Of a DNA stretch of 54,948 bases, positions 36,083 through 44,521 are shown one piece after another; positions within the stretch are counted from its first letter, which is position 1, and each line of letters starts with the position of its first letter. The notes below the pieces were generated by a model. That model was not told the origin of the DNA and did not search any database. It saw only the letters and a list, made by a program, of their open reading frames with translations. The DNA comes from Bacteroidia bacterium (GTDB taxonomy: Bacteria > Bacteroidota > Bacteroidia > Bacteroidales > UBA932): the NCBI GenBank assembly GCA_030529945.1, contig JAUMVX010000012.1:1-54948 (forward strand), written 5' to 3'. Both the position numbers and the translations under genes were made by a program.

Positions 36083-36106
36083 TTAGTGATTCCTAAAAAA
36101 TAACTT
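36083..36106 (-). repeat. Relic D: reversed right end of the 162-bp element
   Basis: TTA followed by GTGATTCCTAAAAAATAACTT, the exact complement of the right terminus of copies A and B, lying in the leader of the ABC transporter operon. No other part of the element follows in this orientation. Confidence 0.65.
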
Positions 36107-36189
36107 AAGCAAGCACAAAACTATACATAAATATATTAATCACCATCAGCTCACTTGTGTATTAAGTGTTGTAGGAAACTAATACACTG

Positions 36190-36219
36190 CAAAGGTATGC
36201 ACTTCTTTCGATAATGCAA
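36190..36219 (-). promoter_or_regulatory. Promoter of the ABC-adaptor-TolC operon
   Basis: Minus strand: TTG (36219-36217), 19-base spacer, TACCTTTG (36197-36190). It abuts the left end of a diverged element copy. Transcription would begin near 36183. Confidence 0.65.
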
Positions 36220-36375
36220 GTGATTCGGTAAGTTTTTTTGAAGGATTTTTGTGATTTAGTGATGGCGAAAAAATAAGTTGGTACGTTTTTGTGGACACAT
36301 ATGTTTCCGAAGAAGGAGTGTACCGGAGGACACGACTGACGAGCAAATGAATATAGCCCGGAAAGACGGGCAAAT
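36220..36375 (+). repeat. Diverged copy C of the 162-bp element, lacking the right end
   Basis: The left end at 36257 (TTAGTGATGGCGAAAAAATA) and the centre GAAGAAGGAGTGTACCGG...ACACGACTGA and CAAATGAAT (36310-36352) match copies A and B in order, with scattered changes. The right terminal repeat is missing; sequence passes into the lipoprotein terminator. A partial left end (AGTGATTCGGTAAG, then GAAGGATTTTTGTG, 36219-36253) precedes it, as though two left halves lie in tandem. Confidence 0.6.
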
Positions 36376-36401
36376 AAAAAAAGATATTGTTCTTTCGAGC
36401 A
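36376..36401 (-). terminator. Rho-independent terminator of the small lipoprotein gene
   Basis: Minus strand hairpin GATATTGCTC/GAACAATATC with a four-base loop, followed by a run of seven T. Confidence 0.75.
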
Positions 36402-36451
36402 ATATCCCTCCATAATGCACCGCCTCACGCGGTGCTGAGTGATGATTCCGA

Positions 36452-36658
36452 CTACTCGGCGTCCTCGCAGCAAGCGTCAGCGCAGGCCGCAGAGTCGGCG
36501 CAGGCGGTGGAATCGCAGCAGGCGGTGGAATCGCAAGCCGCAACAGCCTCAGTCGCCTCGGACTCGGCTGCCTTCGCAGCCTTCTTGGAGTTGTTACCAC
36601 AGGCAGCTGCAGCGAATACTACTGCAACGACTGCCAAAAACATAAATGCCTTTTTCAT
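36452..36658 (-). CDS. Tiny Cys-rich lipoprotein
   Basis: A 68-residue protein. MKKAFMFLAVVAVVFAAAAC is a clear lipoprotein signal with lipobox AAAC at residue 20. After a Lys/Ala/Glu linker, the last 26 residues contain a repeated hexamer: CDSTAC, CDSTAC, ADSAAC, then ADACCEDAE. The Cys and acidic residues suggest metal binding or disulfide formation in the periplasm, but I know of no assigned function. It has its own consensus promoter and terminator, so it is a real and probably well-expressed single gene, not a chance frame. Confidence 0.85.
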   Translation of the reverse strand: MKKAFMFLAVVAVVFAAAACGNNSKKAAKAAESEATEAVAACDSTACCDSTACADSAACADACCEDAE

Positions 36659-36684
36659 AAGTTATTGAATGTTTATTTTCGCCG

Positions 36685-36715
36685 CAAAAGTATAACTAAA
36701 ATTTTTAAACTCAAA
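36685..36715 (-). promoter_or_regulatory. Promoter of the Cys-rich lipoprotein
   Basis: Minus strand: TTTG (36715-36712), 19-base A/T-rich spacer, TACTTTTG (36692-36685), an excellent match to the Bacteroidota consensus. Confidence 0.8.
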
Positions 36716-36762
36716 GATATATTTAAGAAATCTAAGCTTATATCGTTTTTGCTGTCAGAATG

Positions 36763-37269
36763 TTAGAGGTTCGCGCCGCCGCGCGGGAGTTTGAACACTT
36801 CCATATCGTAAATCCTGCCCTCCCCGATATGGAAGCGCAGGGCCGTCCGGAAAGTCTGCCAGCCCATAAGTCCGGCCGCCCCGGGGTTCAGCGTAAGCAT
36901 CTGATACCGCTCGTCATATATTACTTTCAGTATATGCGAATGCCCGCAGACGAAGACCTCCGGGCGATAACGCTCGATGAGCGCACGCGAGCGGATATCG
37001 TAATGCCCCGGATACCCCCCGATATGCGTCATCAGGACTTTCATCCCTCCGCATTCGAAACACTGATGTCCGGGGTACTCCGAGCGGATATCCTGCCCAT
37101 CGCAATTTCCATAGACAGCCACCAGCGGCTTGAAGTCGGAGAGCGTCTTCGCGAAAGACGCACCGCCGCCGAAATCCCCCGCGTGCCAGAGCTGCTCCAC
37201 CGGCTCCAGAAAATCGCGGAACTCATCAGTGAAGATCCCGTGGGTATCCGAAATCAGTCCTATGTACAT
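36763..37269 (-). CDS. YfcE/MJ0936-type metallophosphoesterase
   Basis: A 168-residue calcineurin-like phosphoesterase. Metal ligands are visible in the order expected: ISDTHG (about 6-11), HAGDFG (about 29-34), YGNCD (about 53-57), THIGGYPGHY (about 81), and FVCGHSH (about 106-112). Members hydrolyse phosphodiesters; cellular substrate unknown. It is the last gene of a run that begins with mutL, 31 bases after the acyltransferase gene. Confidence 0.9.
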   Translation of the reverse strand: MYIGLISDTHGIFTDEFRDFLEPVEQLWHAGDFGGGASFAKTLSDFKPLVAVYGNCDGQDIRSEYPGHQCFECGGMKVLMTHIGGYPGHYDIRSRALIERYRPEVFVCGHSHILKVIYDERYQMLTLNPGAAGLMGWQTFRTALRFHIGEGRIYDMEVFKLPRGGANL

Positions 37270-37300
37270 AACGTCAAAGCGGCTGCTGAAGATTAGCCCA

Positions 37301-38458
37301 TTATAGCCTTATATAGATATTATTCTTATACAGCGGCCAGAGGCAGCAGAATATCACGAGAGCGAAAAGCACTGCGTAAAGCAGGGAGGTAAGCTCGTTC
37401 TGAGAGAAGAACGCGGCTCCCGGCTGGCCGCCTATGAACTGATAGCTCTTCGCGAACACTCCGCTGAGCACGAAAGCCATCAGGGCGTTCGAACCCATCG
37501 CCTTGAAAGGCTCGAATATCCTGTGCGCCCCCAGAATGTCCACGCAGAAAGTCAGGAAAGCGAGCGTCACCATCGCCCAGCCGCCGGCGAAGAACACATA
37601 AGAGGCGCTCCAGAGCGGCTTGTTGATAGGAATCCAGTTGTCCAGAATCTCAGCGGACACGACGGACACTATGCCCCAGAAGAAAATCCTGCATACCATA
37701 TAGCTCTCAGCCGCCTTGGGGTCGGAAGGATTCTCGGCGCGCAGCGCGTTCGTACCTTTTATGAGCTTGCCCACGAGATAGCCGATGAGGCAGGATGCCG
37801 CAGCGGTGAGCGAACCCAGAACCCCCTCGGGATCGAAGGCCGCACGGGTGCCGTCAGCGAAGCGGTAGCCGTGATAGACGTGGTCCTCCCCCAGGAGCGC
37901 CACATCGATTCTGCGCGATACGCAACCCTCCAGAGTGAAAGGCCCCGGCTCGCGTCCGAATATGAGCAATATGCCCGTGAACAGCACGCAGAGCACTCCG
38001 ACGGCTATGCCTACCTTCTTCGGGGTCTTCAGCCAGACGGCGAGCAGACCCGCTATCAGATAGGCCATCGCTATCCTCTGGAGCACGCCGAAAATGCGTT
38101 TGCCGCTCAGCCAGTCCGTCCATTCCTCCCAGCCGAACACCAGATGTCCCCCGCTGGTCGGGAAGAAAGGGTATAGGTTCAGCAGGAAGCCCACGAGAAA
38201 GATGCCTATCGCCCTCTTCACTACCTTCAAGGCTCCCGCGCGGGCATTCCCCTCGTACTTCGAGAAAGAGAAAGCCATCGCGCAGCCCATACAGAATACG
38301 AAGAACGGGTACACGAGGTCCGTCGGGGTGCAGCCGTCCCAGGACGCGTGGCGGAGCATACCGAACTGGTGCGCCCAGGTCCCCGGATTGTTTACGATGC
38401 ACATAAAGGCGACCGTAAGGCCCCTGAGCACATCGAGAGATTCGAAACGCTTTTTCAT
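37301..38458 (-). CDS. NagX/HGSNAT-like membrane acyltransferase
   Basis: A 385-residue inner-membrane protein with about ten membrane segments. The start RFESLDVLRGLTVAFMCIVNNPGTW and HASWDGCTPTDLVYPFFVFCMGCAMAFSF contain the conserved His-Asp region of heparan-alpha-glucosaminide N-acetyltransferase relatives (DUF5009/NagX). It probably acetylates an amino sugar, perhaps in a recycling or capsule pathway; no substrate can be read. It follows rsmE by 13 bases. Unlike the paralogue at 23389, it keeps the family WDGCTPTDLVYP motif. Confidence 0.82.
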   Translation of the reverse strand: MKKRFESLDVLRGLTVAFMCIVNNPGTWAHQFGMLRHASWDGCTPTDLVYPFFVFCMGCAMAFSFSKYEGNARAGALKVVKRAIGIFLVGFLLNLYPFFPTSGGHLVFGWEEWTDWLSGKRIFGVLQRIAMAYLIAGLLAVWLKTPKKVGIAVGVLCVLFTGILLIFGREPGPFTLEGCVSRRIDVALLGEDHVYHGYRFADGTRAAFDPEGVLGSLTAAASCLIGYLVGKLIKGTNALRAENPSDPKAAESYMVCRIFFWGIVSVVSAEILDNWIPINKPLWSASYVFFAGGWAMVTLAFLTFCVDILGAHRIFEPFKAMGSNALMAFVLSGVFAKSYQFIGGQPGAAFFSQNELTSLLYAVLFALVIFCCLWPLYKNNIYIRL

Positions 38459-38471
38459 ATGAAATTGAAGA

Positions 38472-39326
38472 TTAATCCATAAAATGCAGATAAACAGCTT
38501 CCGCAGCAGTCAGAGCCGCAGTCTCAGTGCGTAGCCGCGAAGCTCCCAGATGCACCGGAATGAAGCCCGCAGCGAGCGCGGCTTCAGCCTCCCCGCGCGA
38601 GAAATCCCCCTCCGGACCGACCAGAATGACTATTTCCGGCAGCTCTCCCCTGCGGACGCTTTCGCGTCCAATCCCGTCACACCCATCCGCCTCCTCCACT
38701 CCGGTAGCCGCTGAGCCGGCCGCTCCGCAGCCATCCTCCGCCTCCGTGTACCTGCCGCTCCATCTTTCGGCGGGCAGATACCTTCGCAGAGCCTCCTTTA
38801 TGGAAATTCTCGGAGCGGCCTCGTTCTCGAAACAATACGCTATCAGCTTGAGGGCTCCCGAGGGAGCCTTGTCGATGTATTCCTTCACGCTCATCATCCC
38901 GGCTATGTGCGGGACCGCCCCTTTCAGGGACTGCTTGGATGCGGCAAGCAGGATTCTTTCCAGACGCTCCGGCCTGAAGACCTTCCTCTCGGAACGCTCC
39001 CCTATCACGGGAACTATCTCGTCCAGACCCAGTTCCGTACCCTTCTCCGCGAACCATTCGTAACGGTCCGCATTCTTCGTCGGACACACCGCCATAGTAA
39101 GGCGGTAGGGATGCGCTCCCCAGTCCTTCTCGATGCCGAGAATCCGCGCACCCACGGACTTGGGGGACGCGTCCGTAATGACGCAAGTATAGAAAGTACC
39201 CTCGCCGTCGATGACGTGTATTCGCTCACCCTCGCGATGGCGCAGGACTTTCACGCAATGAGCGGATTCCTCCTCGTCCAGGGTGCAGAAACTCCCGTCC
39301 ACCTTTCTGCTGTAGAAGATTTCCAT
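38472..39326 (-). CDS. rsmE: 16S rRNA (uracil1498-N3)-methyltransferase
   Basis: RsmE, 284 residues, a SPOUT methyltransferase acting on U1498 of 16S rRNA. An N-terminal PUA-like domain (FYSRKVDGSFCTLDEEESAHCVKVLRH) precedes the trefoil-knot domain, with ILVGPEGDFS and LGASRLRTETAAL binding SAM. The protein is about 40 residues longer than usual: residues about 185-222 form an Ala/Gly/Glu-rich insertion (YTEAEDGCGAAGSAATGVEE) just before the knot. The ATG overlaps the stop of the Sua5 gene (TAATG). Confidence 0.93.
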   Translation of the reverse strand: MEIFYSRKVDGSFCTLDEEESAHCVKVLRHREGERIHVIDGEGTFYTCVITDASPKSVGARILGIEKDWGAHPYRLTMAVCPTKNADRYEWFAEKGTELGLDEIVPVIGERSERKVFRPERLERILLAASKQSLKGAVPHIAGMMSVKEYIDKAPSGALKLIAYCFENEAAPRISIKEALRRYLPAERWSGRYTEAEDGCGAAGSAATGVEEADGCDGIGRESVRRGELPEIVILVGPEGDFSRGEAEAALAAGFIPVHLGASRLRTETAALTAAEAVYLHFMD

Positions 39327-39961
39327 TACGCCCTGATGATTTTCACCTGTCCGTCCACTTCGACCTTTATGATCTGGGAGGAGACTCCGGTGGCTCCGCT
39401 CTCGAGGGCGGAAGCGACGGTATAGTCCGCCGCCTGAAGAATCTCGGGGCTGATCTGCGCGAAATTCCCGGGAGCGGGTTCTCCCGAAATATTCGCGGAT
39501 GTGGACACTATCGGCTTTCCGAAACGTCTCACCAGCTCCACGCAGAACTCCGACATAGGGATGCGGATGCCCACCGAGCCGTCCGGGGCCACCGTATTGA
39601 ATGCGAGATGATGCCTTTCCCCTTTGGGAAGAGCCTCCCCGGGAGCCGGGGCGGGACCGCAGATGGCTCCGGGATAGATGAGAGTCATCGGCCTGTCATT
39701 GACCTCAACGAGGTCGATGGCTATGTTCGGAATGACTTTTATGTATCTCGCGACCATATCCATATCGGAGGCGAGCAGCACGAGCGACTTGCTGTCGCTG
39801 CGCCTTTTTATCTCATAGATTCTGGCGACGGCGGCCGGGTCGGTCGCGTCACAGCCCAGCCCCCAGACCGTATCCGTCGGATATAGGATGACTCCGCCCG
39901 CTTTCAGGGCTTTCAGTGCCGCATCGGTCTGAGCGGCTACATCGATAATCTTCTTTGCCAT
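39326..39961 (-). CDS. Sua5/YciO/YrdC-family threonylcarbamoyl-AMP synthase
   Basis: A 211-residue YrdC-fold protein making threonylcarbamoyl-AMP for the t6A modification of ANN-decoding tRNAs. The ATP/threonine site is visible in GGVILYPTDTVWGLGCDAT and KRRSDSKSLVLL, and PIVSTSANISGEP is the conserved distal block. It is YrdC-length and lacks the Sua5 C-terminal domain. It precedes rsmE with overlapping stop/start and follows the rhomboid gene by 64 bases. Confidence 0.93.
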   Translation of the reverse strand: MAKKIIDVAAQTDAALKALKAGGVILYPTDTVWGLGCDATDPAAVARIYEIKRRSDSKSLVLLASDMDMVARYIKVIPNIAIDLVEVNDRPMTLIYPGAICGPAPAPGEALPKGERHHLAFNTVAPDGSVGIRIPMSEFCVELVRRFGKPIVSTSANISGEPAPGNFAQISPEILQAADYTVASALESGATGVSSQIIKVEVDGQVKIIRA

Positions 39962-40025
39962 AGTAATATAGAAGTCTTTTCGTGCGCGGCCTTCCGCTTA
40001 TTCCTGAAATGCCGTCACTTGGAAA

Positions 40026-40727
40026 TCATCTGTCGAAAAGCGTTCCTTTCTTCTTCCAGTACCTTATGAGCATCCAGCCGAAAAGCATACCGCCGAGATG
40101 GGCGAAATGGGCCACGCCGTCCGCAGTGCCCGTGACGCCGGTGAAGAGTTCGATGCCCGCGAAGATGATGACCATCCACTTGGCGCTCAGGCTCACAGGA
40201 GGGAAGAGCAGGGTGAGACGGCTCTGTGGGAAGAGCATCGCGTAGGCGAGGATGATGCCGTAGATGGCTCCGGAGGCACCCACGGTAGGGGTCACCTTGA
40301 GTCTTGCGTAACTCTCCGCCGCCTGAAGGGAGCCGTCCGCAAGGGCGTTCATATAGCTTGTGGCCTGGAGATATTCCACTCCCGTATGGAGCGCGGCGGC
40401 TCCGAGGCCGCAGACGAAATAGAAAATGAGGAACTTCCGTGAGCCTATGATCCGCTCCACCACGCAGCCGAAAATCAGCAGGGTGTACATATTGAAGAAA
40501 ATATGCCAGAAGCCTCCGTGCATAAACATATGGGTGATGTACTGCCACCAGTGGAAGTAGGCGGATGTCGGATAGAAGAGCGCAAAACTCTCGAACATAA
40601 ACTGTTTGCGCAGGAGAGTCATCACGAAGACCAGCACGTTTATGATTATGAGGTTCTTGGTGACGGTGGGGAGGCCGCTCAGAAAGCCGCCTGAGGAATT
40701 ACGGTCGTAATAGTAGTAATCTGCCAT
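40026..40727 (-). CDS. Rhomboid-family intramembrane serine protease
   Basis: A 233-residue inner-membrane protease with six membrane helices. The catalytic Ser lies in GASGAIYG (about 150-157) and the catalytic His in FAHLGGMLFGW (about 212). HMFMHGGFWHIFFNMYTLLIFG is the conserved loop and helix preceding them. It cleaves membrane proteins within or near the bilayer; substrate unknown. It starts nine bases after mutL. Confidence 0.93.
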   Translation of the reverse strand: MADYYYYDRNSSGGFLSGLPTVTKNLIIINVLVFVMTLLRKQFMFESFALFYPTSAYFHWWQYITHMFMHGGFWHIFFNMYTLLIFGCVVERIIGSRKFLIFYFVCGLGAAALHTGVEYLQATSYMNALADGSLQAAESYARLKVTPTVGASGAIYGIILAYAMLFPQSRLTLLFPPVSLSAKWMVIIFAGIELFTGVTGTADGVAHFAHLGGMLFGWMLIRYWKKKGTLFDR

Positions 40728-40736
40728 AGAGGAGGA

Positions 40737-42593
40737 TTAAAATTTCTTGTCTAATTCATTGACAGGTAATAAACTGATAACTCTGCGCCCGTTCGGGGTG
40801 TATTCGGGGTTGCCGCAGGCGAAAAGCGCATCGAGCAAATGCTGTGCCTCGAATGGGCTCTTCAGCGGGGCCTCGGACATCGCGCCCAGCAGGGCGAATT
40901 TCTCCGCCAGCGAGTTCTTCATCGCGACGCTCACGGAGTCGGGACCTTCCGAGAGGAGCAGAATCAGGTCGGAAACCATCTTCTCCACTGCCGCCGCATC
41001 GCAGGAATACCCCTCCGGGACTCCGGAAACCACTATCGTATCCGTCCCGAAAGCGGATATGTCGAAGCCCAGCGAGCTCAGCAGGGAGGAGTACTCGTCA
41101 AAGAGGAGCCGGTTCTCCACCCCGACTCTGACCTGTACGGGGAAGAGGGAGGCCTGGGTGACGTGGGTTTCGGAGTCGAGAGAGTCGAGGAATCTCTCGA
41201 AAAGGATTCGTTCCCTTGCCCTGCGGATGCTTACGACCATAAGCCCGGAGCTGCCCGGAGCCACTATATATTTCCCCTGAAGGATGATAAGCTGCGTGGT
41301 AGGGAGGAATTTGTCCTCGAAAAGCGCCCCGTAGTCCCGGCTCTTGTCCACTGCCCCGGAAAAGCCGGAAGCGGGGAAAGAATCGAAGGAGGAGGGGGCG
41401 GAAGGATTGGCCGCGGAGCGGCCGCCGGGATGAGCGCCGGCGTCTTCGGAAAAGGCTTCTTCGGAGCGGCCGAGGTCGAAAGGATTGAAATCCGGGTCCG
41501 TGCCTATGGACGGGGCGGGCGAGCTGCGGAAGCCGTCGAAGTCCCCGCTGAGCTGCGGAAGCTCGACCGAACCTTCAGTGTCGAAGTCTATGCTCGCGCC
41601 GAATGCGTTCTGGCCCAGAGTCTTGCGCACGCTGGCGTAGATTACCTGGAAGATTATGGAATCCTCCTCGAACTTGACTTCGGTTTTAGTCGGGTGGATG
41701 TTCACATCGACGCTCCCGCTCGGGACTTCGAGGAAGAGGAAGTAGGTCGGCGTGAGTCCGGGGGCCATAAATTCCTCGTAGGCTTTCATCACGGCCCTGT
41801 GCAGGTAGGCGCTCCGGAAGTATCGCCCGTTCACGAAGAAGAACTGGCTGCCGGCGGTCTTGCGGGCCGAGTCGGGACGGCCGATGAAGCCGTCGAGTCC
41901 GACTGCGGAACTGCGGGCGTGCAGGTCCACCACCTCGGAGGCAAGGGATCCTCCGAGCAGATCGGTTATCCTGAATTTCAGCGACTTGGCCGGCTTGAGC
42001 ACGTAGATGTCGCGGCCGTTGTGGCTGAGCGAGAATCCGAGTTCGGGACGGGTGAGGGCGATGCGAGTGAACTCCTCCACTATGTGCTTGAACTCGATAT
42101 TGTCGGATTTCAGGAACTTGCGTCGGGCGGGGACGTTGTAGAAGAGGTTGCGGACGGCGAAATTGCAGCCCTTCGGGGCTGCGCACTCCGTGCGGGACTG
42201 CACTGCGGATGCCTGGATGATGACCTCAGTGCCCACTTCGTCCTCCTGTCGGCGGGTTTTCAGGCTGACTTGCGCTACGGCGGCGATGGATGCGAGGGCC
42301 TCGCCCCTGAAACCGTAGGTGCCGATGGCGGAGAGGTCTTCGGCGCTGCTGATTTTCGATGTGGCGTGACGCTCGAAACAGAGCAGAGCGTCGTCGGGGG
42401 ACATTCCGCAGCCGTTGTCTATCACCTGGATGAGCGTGCGCCCGGCATCTGCGATGACGACCGTAACGGAATCCGCTCCGGCATCCACCGCATTCTCCAT
42501 CAGCTCCTTGACGACGGACGCGGGTCTCTGGACGACCTCGCCCGCAGCTATCATATCGGCTATGTTGCCGGGTAGAATCTGCAGTCTGCCCAT
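40737..42593 (-). CDS. mutL: DNA mismatch repair protein MutL
   Basis: MutL, 618 residues. N-terminal GHKL ATPase: VVQRPASVVKELMENAVDAGAD, DNGCGM, TSKISSAEDL, TYGFRGEALASIAAV. A Ser/Pro-rich linker (about 365-425) leads to the C-terminal dimerisation domain. The metal-binding endonuclease motif, normally DQHAxxE, reads SIRRARE at about residue 470 (VVSIRRARERILFERF), so the acidic and His ligands are missing and nicking activity is doubtful. The ATG at 42593 overlaps the preceding stop (TAATG); the longer frame is not credible. Confidence 0.95.
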   Translation of the reverse strand: MGRLQILPGNIADMIAAGEVVQRPASVVKELMENAVDAGADSVTVVIADAGRTLIQVIDNGCGMSPDDALLCFERHATSKISSAEDLSAIGTYGFRGEALASIAAVAQVSLKTRRQEDEVGTEVIIQASAVQSRTECAAPKGCNFAVRNLFYNVPARRKFLKSDNIEFKHIVEEFTRIALTRPELGFSLSHNGRDIYVLKPAKSLKFRITDLLGGSLASEVVDLHARSSAVGLDGFIGRPDSARKTAGSQFFFVNGRYFRSAYLHRAVMKAYEEFMAPGLTPTYFLFLEVPSGSVDVNIHPTKTEVKFEEDSIIFQVIYASVRKTLGQNAFGASIDFDTEGSVELPQLSGDFDGFRSSPAPSIGTDPDFNPFDLGRSEEAFSEDAGAHPGGRSAANPSAPSSFDSFPASGFSGAVDKSRDYGALFEDKFLPTTQLIILQGKYIVAPGSSGLMVVSIRRARERILFERFLDSLDSETHVTQASLFPVQVRVGVENRLLFDEYSSLLSSLGFDISAFGTDTIVVSGVPEGYSCDAAAVEKMVSDLILLLSEGPDSVSVAMKNSLAEKFALLGAMSEAPLKSPFEAQHLLDALFACGNPEYTPNGRRVISLLPVNELDKKF

Positions 42594-42883
42594 TACAGGA
42601 TGGTGAAGAATTTCGCTATGTACACGAGGGTGATGGCCACCAGCAGCAGGCCGATGAGGCCTATGATGTTCTGTGCCTTGCTGGCGGAGGTGCGGCGGCG
42701 GCAATAATTGCCGTCACGCAGGGAACCCTTTATGTATGAACCCGGTACGTAGGTCTCTTTCTTCTGCGACCCGTCCACGGCCCCGAATTTCTGCTTCAGT
42801 GCCTCCTTGTCCTTGTCATAATATCTCGGCTTGTAGTCGAAGACCTTGTGGTCCTGCTCGCCGAACCAGTTGAATATTCCCAT
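42593..42883 (-). CDS. Small membrane protein upstream of MutL
   Basis: A 96-residue protein. The N-terminal part HKVFDYKPRYYDKDKEALKQKFG is a phrase I recognise from short Bacteroidota proteins encoded just before mutL. A basic segment (RRRTSASKAQN) is followed by one C-terminal membrane helix (IIGLIGLLLVAITLVYIAKFF), giving a tail-anchored form. Function unknown. I choose ATG 42883; the upstream in-frame ATG at 42916 lies at or before the predicted transcription start. It is the first gene of the mutL operon. Confidence 0.8.
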   Translation of the reverse strand: MGIFNWFGEQDHKVFDYKPRYYDKDKEALKQKFGAVDGSQKKETYVPGSYIKGSLRDGNYCRRRTSASKAQNIIGLIGLLLVAITLVYIAKFFTIL

Positions 42884-42913
42884 ATCGTCGTAGAATCTTT
42901 TGTCCCGAAAGAG

Positions 42914-42944
42914 CAAAATTATGCATAATCTCTTTCAACTCCAA
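42914..42944 (-). promoter_or_regulatory. Promoter of the mutL operon
   Basis: Minus strand: TTG (42944-42942), 20-base spacer, TAATTTTG (42921-42914). The predicted start near 42907 lies about 24 nt before the ATG at 42883. Confidence 0.65.
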
Positions 42945-42988
42945 GATTTTTAAGGCTGCCGGGGTGAAATAAGCATATTTCCTGCGGA

Positions 42989-43015
42989 TTTATTTTTTAG
43001 GAATTCCTAACTTTG
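42989..43015 (+). promoter_or_regulatory. guaB promoter -7 region overlapping relic F of the repeat
   Basis: TAACTTTG (43008-43015) is a perfect -7 box; guaB would start transcription near 43021 and translation at 43037. Directly upstream TTATTTTTTAGGAAT (42990-43004) equals part of the right end of the 162-bp element, so the spacer of this promoter may derive from it. The -33 element is not clear. Confidence 0.5.
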
Positions 43016-43036
43016 CGCGGTCAAAAACCGTTTACT

Positions 43037-44521
43037 ATGTCTTTTCTCGATTCTAAAGTCACTCAGGAGGGACTCACGTTCGACGATGTACTGCTCGTAC
43101 CCGCATACTCGGAAGTGCTGCCCCGCGAAATCAACCTCAAAAGCCGTTTCTCCAGAAACATCACGCTGAACATACCGATAGTGTCCGCTGCGATGGACAC
43201 CGTCACCGAAGCTCCTATGGCCATCGCCCTGGCCCGCGAAGGAGGCATCGGAGTCATACATAAGAATATGTCCGTCGGCGATCAGGCCGCCCAGGTACGC
43301 AAGGTGAAGCGCGCCGAGAACGGTATGATTCACGACCCGGCTACCATCGGTCCCGAGAAGACGGTGGCGGACGCTCTGATGATGATGAGCGAGCTGCATA
43401 TCGGCGGCATACCGGTGGTGGACGATCAGAACAGGCTCGTGGGCATCGTCACTAACCGTGACCTGCGTTTCCAGGATAACCTCGAAAAGCCCGTCTCCTC
43501 CGTGATGACTTCCGAGAACCTCATCACCATCAGGGATACGGAGTTCTCCAGAGAAAAAACTCTCGAAATCCTCCTTTCGCATAAGATAGAGAAGATTCCG
43601 GTGGTGGACCGGGAAGGACACCTCGTGGGGCTTGTCACCTACAAGGATTTCTTCCGTGAGCAGAACCACCCCAACGCCTGCAAGGATGCTCAGGGCCGCC
43701 TGCGCGTGGCTGCCGGCATAGGAGTCACCGGGAACGCCCTGGAGAGGGTCACCGCACTGGTGAACGAGGGCGTGGACGCTGTCGTGCTGGATTCCGCGCA
43801 CGGACACAGCAAGAGGGTCGTGGACCTTATGAAACTTATAAAGGCCACTTATCCGGGTCTGGACGTGGTCATCGGAAATATCGCCACAGCAGACGCGGCC
43901 CGCTATCTCATCGATGCGGGAGCTGACGGTCTGAAGGTCGGCATAGGCCCGGGTTCCATCTGCACCACCCGCATCGTGGCGGGTGTGGGCGTGCCTCAGC
44001 TGACAGCCATCTTCGATGCCGCGAGCGTGGCCGCTCCGGCCGGAGTCCCCGTAATAGCCGACGGAGGTCTGCGCTATTCGGGCGATATGGTCAAGGCTCT
44101 CGCAGCCGGAGGCGACACGGTGATGTGCGGATCGCTTTTCGCCGGCACCGAGGAAGCCCCGGGGGAGACCATCATCTACAACGGCCGCAAGTTCAAGAGC
44201 TACCGTGGAATGGGTTCCATCGACGCTATGCGAGCGGGTTCTTCCGACCGCTATTTCCAGGACGGCGTGGCGAATACCAGCAAGCTCGTTCCGGAAGGCA
44301 TCGTGGGCCGGGTTCCTTATAAGGGCACTCTTCAGGAAACAGTCTATCAGCTCGTGGGAGGCTTGCGTTCCGGTATGGGTTACTGCGGAGCGCCTGACAT
44401 CGAGCATCTTAAGAAGAATGCCAAGTTCGTCCGCATCACCTCGAACGGTGTCATCGAGAATCATCCGCACGATGTCACCATCACTAAGGAAACTCCTAAC
44501 TATTCCAGAAGAGAGGACTGA
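43037..44521 (+). CDS. guaB: IMP dehydrogenase
   Basis: A 494-residue IMP dehydrogenase, converting IMP to XMP, the committed step of guanine nucleotide synthesis. The barrel begins [21 protein letters not shown]; two CBS domains (about 95-210) interrupt it; the catalytic loop is [20 protein letters not shown] with the active Cys; [10 protein letters not shown] and [11 protein letters not shown] follow. I start at ATG 43037 ([12 protein letters not shown]). Its stop overlaps the guaA start (TGATG), so the two pathway enzymes are translationally coupled. Confidence 0.97.
   Translation: MSFLDSKVTQEGLTFDDVLLVPAYSEVLPREINLKSRFSRNITLNIPIVSAAMDTVTEAPMAIALAREGGIGVIHKNMSVGDQAAQVRKVKRAENGMIHDPATIGPEKTVADALMMMSELHIGGIPVVDDQNRLVGIVTNRDLRFQDNLEKPVSSVMTSENLITIRDTEFSREKTLEILLSHKIEKIPVVDREGHLVGLVTYKDFFREQNHPNACKDAQGRLRVAAGIGVTGNALERVTALVNEGVDAVVLDSAHGHSKRVVDLMKLIKATYPGLDVVIGNIATADAARYLIDAGADGLKVGIGPGSICTTRIVAGVGVPQLTAIFDAASVAAPAGVPVIADGGLRYSGDMVKALAAGGDTVMCGSLFAGTEEAPGETIIYNGRKFKSYRGMGSIDAMRAGSSDRYFQDGVANTSKLVPEGIVGRVPYKGTLQETVYQLVGGLRSGMGYCGAPDIEHLKKNAKFVRITSNGVIENHPHDVTITKETPNYSRRED

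Noticed and set aside
36452-36658. The plus-strand frames across the Cys-rich lipoprotein gene (36387-36668)
   Set aside because: They are Gln/Ala and Arg-rich shadows of the repeated hexamers; promoter and terminator both support the minus-strand gene.
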